A stretch of 13,530 bases of DNA from the NCBI GenBank assembly GCA_964543855.1, contig CAZJAD010000059.1:1-13530 (forward strand). Direction: 5' to 3'. Below the pieces are notes generated by a model. The model did not search any database and was not told the DNA's origin. It saw only the letters and a program-made list of their open reading frames with translations. How positions within the stretch are numbered: position 1 is the first letter of the stretch; each line of letters opens with the position of its first letter. This DNA is from CAZJAD01 sp964543855. GTDB lineage: Bacteria > Electryoneota > RPQS01 > DYHQ01. Shown in pieces: positions 1-6,357 of this stretch. A program made the position numbers and the translations under genes.

Positions 1-30
1 AAAAAACGGGCCTCGAAAGGCCCGTTTTGT
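1..30 (-). terminator. Intrinsic terminator of the exported-protein operon
   Basis: An 11-bp perfect stem is seen: AAAACGGGCCT at 3-13 pairs with AGGCCCGTTTT at 18-28 around the 4-nt loop CGAA. Read on the minus strand, the stem is followed by a run of T (complement of the A run at 1-6), the classical Rho-independent layout. It lies about 30 nt past the stop codon of the five-repeat gene. The plus-strand side also ends in TTTTGTT, so it may work in both directions. Confidence 0.9.
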
Positions 31-58
31 TGCGACTTTGTTTGAATGCTTTCCTGTC

Positions 59-1480
59 TTACTTCCTGGCGGATGGAGGTTCGGGCAAGCGGAAGGTGGA
101 TAGCTCCTCGGTGCTGAAGGTCACGCGGTAGAACTGCTTGGCTTCGGTCGTGGTGATGTCGACATCCGTGTAGGTTTGTTCGGTCGTCGAGTCAATCACG
201 GCAAAGGGACCCTCAGCAATCCCGGCGCGGTAGATGTAGAACTGATCGACGCCGCTTCCCACCAGCCAGTCCAGAATGATGTCATCACCCGAAGCGTGAA
301 CGGTGACCACCGGCCCGACAAGGAGGGAATCCAGTATGGGTTGTGACCACCGACCCAGGTCATCCCGGAAACGGATGCCCACCTGATGCAATCCGATCGG
401 AATGCCGGTGATGACGGTCTGCACCGTCTCTTCGCCTTCGTCCCAGACGCTGTCCTGCGGCAATGGAATGGGAACGCCGTTGCCGGGTCCCGGATCCACA
501 TTGACGAAGAATTCCGCCGCACTGAGCTCGCGTGTCTCGGCCGTGGCAAACGGCGATGTGACAATCAGTGGCCGTCGTTCCGCCGTGCCCCACCGTCCTA
601 AATCATCGAGGCAGCGCATGTAAATATAATGAAGGCCGACCTCGAGAGATGAAGTGCCAATCAGCTCGCTGATGCTGACCTCTGACGAATCGGTCACATC
701 AACAAGAGTCGGCGGGTCTTCATCCACCCAATACTCGACCGCGGTGATGAGTCGCGGAATCGCTGGGATGGAGTCATTTACCGGGAGCAGGCCAACATGC
801 GCTTCTCCCCATCGTCCGAGGTCATCGCGGCAGCGCACATAGACGCGGTGAAGACCTTCTTCCAAGGTGGAAGTGTCGATCAGTTCGCTGATGCTCACCT
901 CTGCCGAATCCAGAACATCAACGAGAGTCGGCGAGCCATCATCGACCCAGTACTCCATCTCGGTGACAAGTCGCCACTCCGGGGGAGTTGCACGGCTTAC
1001 CGACAGCAGCGCACAATGCGCTTTTCCCCACCGACCGAGGTCATCCTGGTAGCGCATGAAAAACCTGTGCAATCCCGGATTCAGAGACGCTGTACTCAGA
1101 ATCTGACTGAAGGTCACGGAGTCGTCATCGGTCACATCGAGGAATGTCGGCGCATCGCTGTCGAACCAATATTCGACGGCTGTGACCAGTCGGACGAGGC
1201 GAGCTCCGGGCACAATCGTCAGAAGTCGCGGTGACGGCGCGCCCCATACGCCATCATCCGAGCGGCAGCGCACAAACACCCTGTACAACCCGGGACTCAG
1301 ACTGCCCGTGGGCACCGTGAAATTCAAATCCACGGAGTCGTCCGGCGTGCTCACCGTAATCGGATTGCCTAGCCCCTGCCCCGGATCCGTTCCGATAAAC
1401 CATTCCGCTTGTGTGATCGTCTGCGCATGGGCCACGCACAGGCATACAAGGAGAAAGACAGGAAGAATAAATCGTCTCAT
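59..1480 (-). CDS. Secreted protein with five tandem beta-type repeats and a C-terminal FN3-like domain
   Basis: The 473-residue product starts with a signal peptide (MRRFILPVFLLVCLCVAHA, likely cut after residue 19). Five repeats of about 60-70 residues follow at roughly 24-90, 101-161, 175-234, 246-307 and 321-388. Each opens with a motif like 'AEYWVDxxxPT' and closes with 'GLHxxYxRxxDDLGRWG'. Repeats 1 and 5 keep the longer 'DPGxGxGxPI' form; repeats 2-4 are shortened and most alike (repeats 3 and 4 share 'LVDV' and 'EVSISELI'), suggesting recent duplication. Residues 391-456 look like a fibronectin type III domain (DDIILDW...FYIYRA...YTDVD...FYRVTF). Such repeats are common in exported proteins of Bacteroidota and related phyla; their role, probably adhesion or surface architecture, is inferred. 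No T9SS sorting tail is visible; the protein ends in LPEPPSARK. The start is supported by the ribosome site GGGAGGAG (1488-1495) 7 nt upstream. It is the second gene of an operon with the beta-helix gene. Confidence 0.9.
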   Translation of the reverse strand: MRRFILPVFLLVCLCVAHAQTITQAEWFIGTDPGQGLGNPITVSTPDDSVDLNFTVPTGSLSPGLYRVFVRCRSDDGVWGAPSPRLLTIVPGARLVRLVTAVEYWFDSDAPTFLDVTDDDSVTFSQILSTASLNPGLHRFFMRYQDDLGRWGKAHCALLSVSRATPPEWRLVTEMEYWVDDGSPTLVDVLDSAEVSISELIDTSTLEEGLHRVYVRCRDDLGRWGEAHVGLLPVNDSIPAIPRLITAVEYWVDEDPPTLVDVTDSSEVSISELIGTSSLEVGLHYIYMRCLDDLGRWGTAERRPLIVTSPFATAETRELSAAEFFVNVDPGPGNGVPIPLPQDSVWDEGEETVQTVITGIPIGLHQVGIRFRDDLGRWSQPILDSLLVGPVVTVHASGDDIILDWLVGSGVDQFYIYRAGIAEGPFAVIDSTTEQTYTDVDITTTEAKQFYRVTFSTEELSTFRLPEPPSARK

Positions 1481-1496
1481 GGTCGTTCTCCTCCCA

Positions 1497-2570
1497 TTAG
1501 TATTGTGGTCCGATGCGTCCGGTCGCCGTCGCGTTTACATCCGTGCCCTGCCCGACTAGATTCGGAGTCAGGATGATGTCCACCGCCCAGGGATAAGGAG
1601 GGACACCATTCTCCACGAGCGGATGAGGTCCACCATAGGCCCCGAAATCCGATCGGGACTCGTCAGGATCCAGAAGGCTGGGGTGTCCGGTGTCAATGAG
1701 TCCTGATTCGGGGACGAGGTGCAGGTCGGAGACCCCTTCCTCATAGTTAGCGTCTTCGTCGTAGTAGACGAATGGATCGCTGGTGATGTCGATGGTGTTG
1801 GTTCCCGGTGCGGTAATCGTCTCCGAGGCGTTGTAATCAAAGGTGCTCGCGGCCGGATAGGTGCCGAAAGCGGGCGATGAACGCCAGTCATAGAAGATGT
1901 TGTTGACGGCAATCACCGGCTGGGCGCCACTCGTCAGATTGAAGATCTGGCCCTGGTTCAAGAACACGCAGTTGTAGATTTCGAGCGTACCGGCCGACCC
2001 CGATGTGCTCTGAAAACATGGCTGCGTTGTTGTGCCTGCAAAGGCAAAGACGCATCCGCGGAAGAGTGCGGGAGCATCCGGGGTCCGAACCGCGATACCA
2101 TAGCTGCCCGCCAGAACAAGGATACAGTCTTCCACATCCACGCGGCCAGCGGCCGCGTTGATGACATTGCCGTAAATGTAGGTGTTCCTAAGCAAGCACC
2201 GCCGGACTGTGACCGAGTCAACACTGTTGTAGAAATAGAGTCCATAACTACTGCCAGTCTCAATGCGCAAGCCCTCGACGAGCGAGCCGGTCGCGGTGGC
2301 GGTCTGAATTCTGAAATCTCCACTGAAAGTTACCTGTGATTGGTCCCAACCGGCACCCACCCAGGCCAGGCGCTTTGATGAGTACAGGTTGCTCTCGACG
2401 TAACTCCCCGGCCCGATCAGGATCGTGTCGCCGCTCACGGCAGCGGTGTAGGCAGCGCTGAGAGTTGTGTAATCCCCGCCGCCATAGGCGGAAACATACC
2501 GTACGGTCGCTTCTGCGGGCAGCGAAGCAATAAGCAGGGCGACTGTGAGCACAGCAAGAATCTTCATCAT
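1497..2570 (-). CDS. Secreted right-handed parallel beta-helix protein
   Basis: With the start chosen here the product has 357 residues. An upstream in-frame ATG at 2663 would add 31 residues with no secretion logic. The ATG at 2570 has the ribosome site AAAGGAG 8-9 nt upstream and begins directly with a signal peptide (MMKILAVLTVALLIASLPAEA). The mature part shows a beta-helix opening (RYVSAYGGGDYTTLSAAYTA, then GDTILIGPGSYVE), successive short rungs (VEGLRIE, VTVRRCLLRN, VDVEDCILV, ALFRGCVF, LEIYNCVFLN, IAVNNIFYD) and the closing motif SDFGAYGGP near residues 307-315, which is typical of pectate-lyase-like secreted proteins of FCB bacteria. No catalytic polysaccharide-lyase residues can be assigned, so binding or a structural role is as likely as enzymatic activity. 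The C-terminus after the helix is only about 40 residues and lacks a T9SS tail. The stop codon lies 16 nt before the next gene, whose ribosome site begins next to it, so translation may be coupled. Confidence 0.88.
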   Translation of the reverse strand: MMKILAVLTVALLIASLPAEATVRYVSAYGGGDYTTLSAAYTAAVSGDTILIGPGSYVESNLYSSKRLAWVGAGWDQSQVTFSGDFRIQTATATGSLVEGLRIETGSSYGLYFYNSVDSVTVRRCLLRNTYIYGNVINAAAGRVDVEDCILVLAGSYGIAVRTPDAPALFRGCVFAFAGTTTQPCFQSTSGSAGTLEIYNCVFLNQGQIFNLTSGAQPVIAVNNIFYDWRSSPAFGTYPAASTFDYNASETITAPGTNTIDITSDPFVYYDEDANYEEGVSDLHLVPESGLIDTGHPSLLDPDESRSDFGAYGGPHPLVENGVPPYPWAVDIILTPNLVGQGTDVNATATGRIGPQY

Positions 2571-2754
2571 AGCTTTTTCTCCTTTCATCCTTCTGGTTTG
2601 AACAGACACTGACTGCAAGTACAAGCCTATATGAAAATGCTCTTTAGGTACAGCACAATGCAAGGTATCGGTGATATGGGGCTTTGAAGGTGATCGGAAT
2701 TTGGCTTCTGGCGCACAGCTCGCCGTTTCACTTGTGGGAAATGAGACGCTCTGT
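2571..2754 (-). other. Leader segment between candidate structured RNA and beta-helix gene
   Basis: This stretch has no supportable gene on either strand. If transcription starts near 3024 it is the last part of an unusually long 5' untranslated region. The only firm signal is the ribosome site AAAGGAG just upstream of 2570. A TATA-like CATATAGG on the minus strand near 2630 has no matching -35 box, so an extra promoter here is not claimed. Confidence 0.4.
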
Positions 2755-3024
2755 CAAACCGGAGAGAGGCATCGACTGCCCCTCTCCGCCGAGGCAAGCC
2801 CACGGGACGCCCGGAGCTGGGGCGCTGCAAGTGGCATAATTGCAGGAAAGCCGATCTGGTTGCTTGAAGAATGCCGAAACCGGCACGGCCAGCTTGAGCA
2901 GAATTATCAAGATGTTACGGAATTAGTCTGCCTCCCCTTCTCTTCCGGCGGGCAACTTGCTTAAGAGGGGTTGCGTTAGGGCATGCGGTGCGCTTGGAAC
3001 GCCCCGCGGTGTCTGCCCTCACAT
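2755..3024 (-). ncRNA. Candidate structured leader or small RNA of unknown family
   Basis: Downstream of a near-consensus promoter lie about 270 nt without a credible ORF but with six hairpins, given in plus coordinates. (1) 2978-3019: nested AGGGCA/TGCCCT, GCGG/CCGC and GCG/CGC with a 7-nt loop. (2) 2935-2970: CCC and CTCTT pairing with AAGAG and GGG across a 2-nt bulge. (3) 2872-2885: TGCCG/CGGCA. (4) 2825-2845: CTGCAA/TTGCAG. (5) 2808-2824: CGCCC/GGGCG, directly abutting hairpin 4. (6) 2761-2787: a 10-bp stem with one mismatch, GGAGAGAGGC with GCCCCTCTCC. On the minus strand hairpin 6 is followed by GGTTTGA, a weak terminator-like end. It could be a free small RNA of about 265 nt, a riboswitch-like leader of the exported-protein operon, or ordinary GC-rich sequence that folds by chance. 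No conserved core of RNase P, tmRNA, 6S, SRP or cobalamin RNA was recognised. Confidence 0.35.
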
Positions 3025-3030
3025 AGACTT

Positions 3031-3059
3031 AATATACCGCGCCCTGCTCTGGATGTCAA
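3031..3059 (-). promoter_or_regulatory. Sigma-70 promoter of the beta-helix / repeat-protein operon
   Basis: On the minus strand a perfect -35 box TTGACA (3054-3059) is separated by exactly 17 bp from the -10 box TATATT (3031-3036). The expected start of transcription is near 3024. The first gene starts at 2570, which implies a leader of about 450 nt. The boxes are identical to those of the plus-strand promoter at 12312-12340, which supports both as the organism's housekeeping promoter type. Confidence 0.75.
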
Positions 3060-3128
3060 CAGAAATCTCCGTCCGGATCAAAAAACCTCTTGCGGAAGCT
3101 GCAAGCGACCGAGGCGCGGGACAATAGA

Positions 3129-3183
3129 GAGGCATAAGGCAGAGGCCCGGATACTGGATTAACCCGGGCCTCTTCAATGCCTC
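3129..3183 (-). terminator. Long hairpin ending the phosphorelay operon
   Basis: A perfect 10-bp inner stem, AGAGGCCCGG (3141-3150) with CCGGGCCTCT (3164-3173), is extended by a 7-bp outer stem, GAGGCAT (3129-3135) with ATGCCTC (3177-3183), across a small internal loop. It begins about 30 nt after the kinase stop codon. No clear T run follows on the minus strand, so it is a terminator by position and stem strength rather than by the full classical signature. Confidence 0.6.
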
Positions 3184-3213
3184 GTTCGAAAGGCAAAAGT
3201 GTAGAGAAAGTAA

Positions 3214-4857
3214 TTATTTGAGAGCTTCGTCCTTTGAAGAAGTGTCCGGTCGTTGAATGGGGACAAAAAGGGTGAACTTTGTTCCCCTTCCAACCGTGCT
3301 CTCGACCTGGAATCGGACGCCATAGGGCTCCATCAGGCGGCGCGCCGTGGAAAGCCCCAATCCGGTTCCAACCGGTTCATTCTCCCTTTTCTGCTTGCCC
3401 ATCAGGGGTTTCGTCGTGAAAAACGGTTTGAAAATCTCATCCACCTGGTCGGGCGGAATCCCACAGCCGGTATCCTCAATCTCAATGACGATATCATCAT
3501 GAACATGCGCCGTGGAAACCCCCAGCCTGCACGACTCGCAATCCCACATCGCATCGAGGGCGTTGCGCACGATATTCATGACGGCCTGAGAATAATCGTG
3601 GTAGACGCCAACAACAGGCGGGAGATCCGGCGCGAATTGGAATTCTTTCTTTACGTTATGCTTGTAGTTCAAATCCGCTTCCAAGAACTTCAGCTCTTCC
3701 CGGAGGAGCTGATTCAGGTCCAGTTCCTGTGCGGATTTGTCCTGATCCTGGCGGCTCTTCCACATCATGTTCTGGATAATCGCATGCACGCGCTCTGCCT
3801 GCGCCAGGATATTGTCCACCTCCACTTGGTCGGGGTATTTTGTCTTCATAAGTTGCGCGACGCCGTAGACGCCCATCAGCGGCGTGTTGATATTGTGCGC
3901 AACTCCGGAGGCCAACAGCCCGATGGATGCCAAGCGCTGCTCCGAGAGAAGTTCCATCTCCATCTGACGCTGACGCTCTTCAAGTGCGAGCGCTTCGGTG
4001 ATGTCCCGGCAGATGACTTGCAGGATCTTCTGGCGGTGAATTTCAATAGCTCCAATGGAGAGCTGTAAGCGACGGGCTTCGCCTCTCTCCGGGAGAAATA
4101 GCACGCTGTCCAGGCGCCACTGATCGCCCTTGCCGTCAGCGACATCGGAAAGGACTTCATCGAGCTGCTTCGCGGCGAATCGTTCGAACCGCTGGCCGAT
4201 GACCTGTTCGGTGGGAAGACCGACAAGTTTCGATGCGGCCAGGTTCAGGTCACGAATCGTGCCTTCCGGAAAATCCAGGAGAAAGATGGCATCAATCGCC
4301 CGATGGAAGAGCACGCGGTAACGCTCCTCGCTCTCGCGTAGCTGACCGGAACGCCGCTCGACAAGTTGTTCGAGCGCCTGCTGATAGAGCAGGTTTTCCT
4401 TTTCGAGGCGTAGTTTTTCCTGGAGGAGGCGGTGGCGTGCAAGCGCCCGCCCGACGCTGCTGGCAAGCTCGGCTTGTCCGTAGGGTTTTGAGATGTAGTC
4501 GTAGGCTCCCCGGCGGATGGCTTCACGAGCGGTCACAACCGTCGGATCTCCGGTGATCATGATCACCTGAACATTGGTGTGAAACTCGTGAATGTGGTCC
4601 AAAAGGGCAATGCCGCTCTTCCCGGGCAGCCTGATATCCACAATCACGACCGGAAAGAACCGCTGGTCCATCGCCCGGACCGCCGAGTCGAAATCTTCGC
4701 AGGTGAAGGTCCCATGACCTTCGCGCCGCAGTGCCTGCGAAAGTGATTCTCGCACCGACTCGTCATCGTCCACGATGAGGATGTCGGCGGTGTCAGTTAT
4801 CGCGGATGATACCTCATCGGTGAGGCTCTCCGGATCACTCTTCTCCGCAGGTGGCAC
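3214..4857 (-). CDS. Soluble hybrid histidine kinase, REC-PAS-DHp-ATPase
   Basis: The 547-residue product carries an N-terminal receiver domain (about 25-140) with acidic pocket D30-D32, phospho-acceptor D74, T102 and K124 (ITGD...KP). A coiled-coil linker (about 142-180) and a PAS domain (about 178-285; 'ESEERYRVLFHRAIDAIFLLD') follow. The dimerisation/phospho-acceptor domain has H321 in 'VAHNINTPL'. The ATPase domain shows all boxes: N (MNIVRNALDAM, 427-437), G1 (DTGCGIP, 462-468), F (FKPFFTTK, 476-483) and G2 (GTGLGLS, 497-503). It should autophosphorylate on H321. There is no signal peptide, membrane segment or DNA-binding domain, so it acts in the cytoplasm; the input probably comes through PAS or phosphorylation of its own receiver. 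The start is GTG, with GGGGAG 8-9 nt upstream, placed 24 nt after the stop of the upstream REC-DHp-REC gene, so the two form an operon. The phosphorylation target is not identifiable from sequence; the neighbour is the obvious candidate. Confidence 0.93.
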   Translation of the reverse strand: MPPAEKSDPESLTDEVSSAITDTADILIVDDDESVRESLSQALRREGHGTFTCEDFDSAVRAMDQRFFPVVIVDIRLPGKSGIALLDHIHEFHTNVQVIMITGDPTVVTAREAIRRGAYDYISKPYGQAELASSVGRALARHRLLQEKLRLEKENLLYQQALEQLVERRSGQLRESEERYRVLFHRAIDAIFLLDFPEGTIRDLNLAASKLVGLPTEQVIGQRFERFAAKQLDEVLSDVADGKGDQWRLDSVLFLPERGEARRLQLSIGAIEIHRQKILQVICRDITEALALEERQRQMEMELLSEQRLASIGLLASGVAHNINTPLMGVYGVAQLMKTKYPDQVEVDNILAQAERVHAIIQNMMWKSRQDQDKSAQELDLNQLLREELKFLEADLNYKHNVKKEFQFAPDLPPVVGVYHDYSQAVMNIVRNALDAMWDCESCRLGVSTAHVHDDIVIEIEDTGCGIPPDQVDEIFKPFFTTKPLMGKQKRENEPVGTGLGLSTARRLMEPYGVRFQVESTVGRGTKFTLFVPIQRPDTSSKDEALK

Positions 4858-4881
4858 GAAAGTGTCTCCCCTGTTTCTCTC

Positions 4882-5976
4882 CTATGGAAGTGCTGACTCT
4901 GCATAGGAGACGCCCAAATCGAGCGCATTTTCGATGGTCTGTTTCAAATCCGCAATCTTGAAAGGCTTGCACAACACGGCGTCCGCATCCGTCTTTCCTT
5001 CACCGTTCACAATGTCATCCACACCGTAGCCGGTGATCAGTACGACCGGAAGTCGCGGCTTCTCACGCTTGATCGTTTCCATAAGCTGCATGCCGTTCAT
5101 CTCCGGCATATGGATATCCGAGAGGACGAGGTCAACGGATTCGCTATGGAAGGTGTCCAACGCTTGACGACCGTTGAACGCACTCATCGTTTCATAGCCG
5201 AGGAGCTGAAGAAGGCGTGAAAGTGTGTGTACCATGAGGCGCTCGTCATCCACGATGAGAATGCGCGGCTTGCGACCACCTGTCTGCGAGGTGTCGGGCT
5301 GCGTCTCCGAAGCGTCCACATCCACCATATGAATCCTGCTCAGCGCGTACTCCTTCGTCTTCGGATCTGCAATCCGTGCCAGCTTCTGAATGACCCCCTT
5401 GATCTTCGCGACTTCCCGATAGATGAAATCGAGGGACTTGAGTACTTCAGGATCAGTTGGCTGAAGTTTCAGTCGCAGATACTCGGCGCTGTTCAAAATA
5501 ACATTGAGCGGTGAATTAACCTGGTGATTGACCGTAACAGCGGTCTGGACAATGGCCTTCAGTTTCTCTTCTTGCAATTCACGCGCCCGCAAGTCGCGCT
5601 GAAGCTGAATTCGTTCCAACCCGCGGCGAACCCGAAAGATCAGCTCCGAGTCCTCGCAAGGCTTCATCAGGTAATCATAAGCGCCCAAACGAAGCGCGTC
5701 AATCGCCGAGTTAATCGACGCGAACCCGGTAATCACAATCACAACAGCATCCGGCTGACGCTCTTGCGCCTTCTTCAGGACGGTCAATCCGTGAACATCG
5801 CGCATGACCAGATCGGTCAGGATCAGATCAAAGGATGTCGTTTCAATTTGGCGGAGCGCTTCCTGACCATTCCCGATCGACACGACATCGAATCCTTCCC
5901 GCTGCAAAATCTCTTCGAAACCGCTGAGTACCAACGGATCATCATCAACAAGCAGAATCTTCATTGAATCCTTCAC
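4882..5976 (-). CDS. REC-DHp-REC phosphorelay protein lacking an ATPase domain
   Basis: The product is 364 residues from the chosen GTG. Receiver 1 (about 5-120) has the DDD pocket at 11-13, D55, T83 and K105. A DHp-like helical hairpin (about 138-205) contains H151 in 'TVNHQVNSPLNVILNSAEYL', which matches the kinase H-box 'xAHEINNPL'. A short linker leads to receiver 2 (about 237-360) with D243/D244, D287, T315 and K337. No ATP-binding domain is present; only about 30 residues separate the DHp-like part from receiver 2, so it cannot autophosphorylate. It probably receives or shuttles phosphate in a relay with the complete kinase encoded 24 nt downstream. There is no DNA-binding output. The GTG at 5976 has AAGGAAGG (5984-5991) 7 nt upstream. 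Alternatives are the ATG at 5964, with GAAGGA too close, and the GTG at 6054, with no ribosome site. Confidence 0.9.
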   Translation of the reverse strand: MKDSMKILLVDDDPLVLSGFEEILQREGFDVVSIGNGQEALRQIETTSFDLILTDLVMRDVHGLTVLKKAQERQPDAVVIVITGFASINSAIDALRLGAYDYLMKPCEDSELIFRVRRGLERIQLQRDLRARELQEEKLKAIVQTAVTVNHQVNSPLNVILNSAEYLRLKLQPTDPEVLKSLDFIYREVAKIKGVIQKLARIADPKTKEYALSRIHMVDVDASETQPDTSQTGGRKPRILIVDDERLMVHTLSRLLQLLGYETMSAFNGRQALDTFHSESVDLVLSDIHMPEMNGMQLMETIKREKPRLPVVLITGYGVDDIVNGEGKTDADAVLCKPFKIADLKQTIENALDLGVSYAESALP

Positions 5977-5983
5977 GGAGACG

Positions 5984-5991
5984 CCTTCCTT
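5984..5991 (-). promoter_or_regulatory. Ribosome binding site deciding the REC-DHp-REC start
   Basis: AAGGAAGG on the minus strand lies 7 nt before the GTG at 5974-5976. It favours this start over the GTG at 6054, which would add 26 residues without receiver-domain character and without a ribosome site. Confidence 0.6.
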
Positions 5992-6054
5992 GTCGTTCGC
6001 CGCCTCGGTCTGATACGTTCTCGCAGCTCTGTTCACGCTGTTCGCCCAAATCAC

Positions 6055-6357
6055 GTAAGGGGGTACACGTCAAACGTGCCCTCGAAAATATAGCTTTCTA
6101 AGTTAGTGCTTTTCCCCCTGAATTGCAAGACCCTTCGTCATGTTTTCGACTCATTTTTGTCATAAAATATACTAATTACATTCCCAATTTCTCAGAGTGT
6201 AACAGACCCCCTTATGCCACGTTCTTGCTGAACAAAGCGCCGCTGGGGCATTTACAATACCGTACCGCCCATCCCATGAAAAAAGGCCCGAAAAAACGGG
6301 CCTCCTCGCGTTCGGCAAAGTATCCGCCCACACGGTCCAAGGGCGTCACAAACCGGT
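6055..6357. other. Intergenic region between the C25 gene and the phosphorelay operon
   Basis: No gene is supported here. From 6284 to 6303 it holds the terminator of the C25 gene. The AT-rich part (about 6081-6200) should contain the promoter of the phosphorelay operon, but no good -35/-10 pair was found. The best minus-strand partial match is TTGCAA with TAACTT 17 bp on, which is weak, so the operon may use another sigma factor or an activator. A 5-bp dyad CACGT-CAA-ACGTG lies at 6066-6078. The plus-strand open frame that spans this region runs through the terminator and is not credible. Confidence 0.5.
6284..6303 (-). terminator. Intrinsic terminator of the C25-family gene
   Basis: A 7-bp perfect stem AGGCCCG (6284-6290) / CGGGCCT (6297-6303) closes a 6-nt A loop (T on the minus strand). 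On the minus strand it is followed by TTTTTT from the A run at 6279-6284. It lies about 55 nt past the stop at 6358. It shares its stem word with the hairpins at 1-30 and 3141-3173. Confidence 0.88.

Noticed and set aside
2571..2663. Upstream ATG at 2663 for the beta-helix gene
   Set aside because: It would bury the signal peptide 31 residues inside the protein and place the ribosome site AAAGGAG inside the coding region.
2728..2910. 60-codon minus-strand frame in the leader, starting at TTG with a hydrophobic N-terminus
   Set aside because: It has no ribosome site and a weak start codon, and its body overlaps the hairpins. It would fit a small exported peptide only by chance.
2671..2964. 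97-codon plus-strand frame in the gap
   Set aside because: GTG start without a ribosome site or promoter, antisense to the probable leader RNA; composition is not protein-like.
2920..2965. Minus-strand 'CCGGAAGAGAAGGGGAGGCAGA' region (in part) resembling the SRP RNA tip
   Set aside because: The partner strand needed for the SRP helix 8 stem and its conserved loops is absent; the likeness is limited to a purine-rich stretch.
5977..6054. Upstream GTG start at 6054 for the REC-DHp-REC gene
   Set aside because: No ribosome site, and the added 26 residues do not belong to the receiver fold; the GTG at 5976 has a good site.
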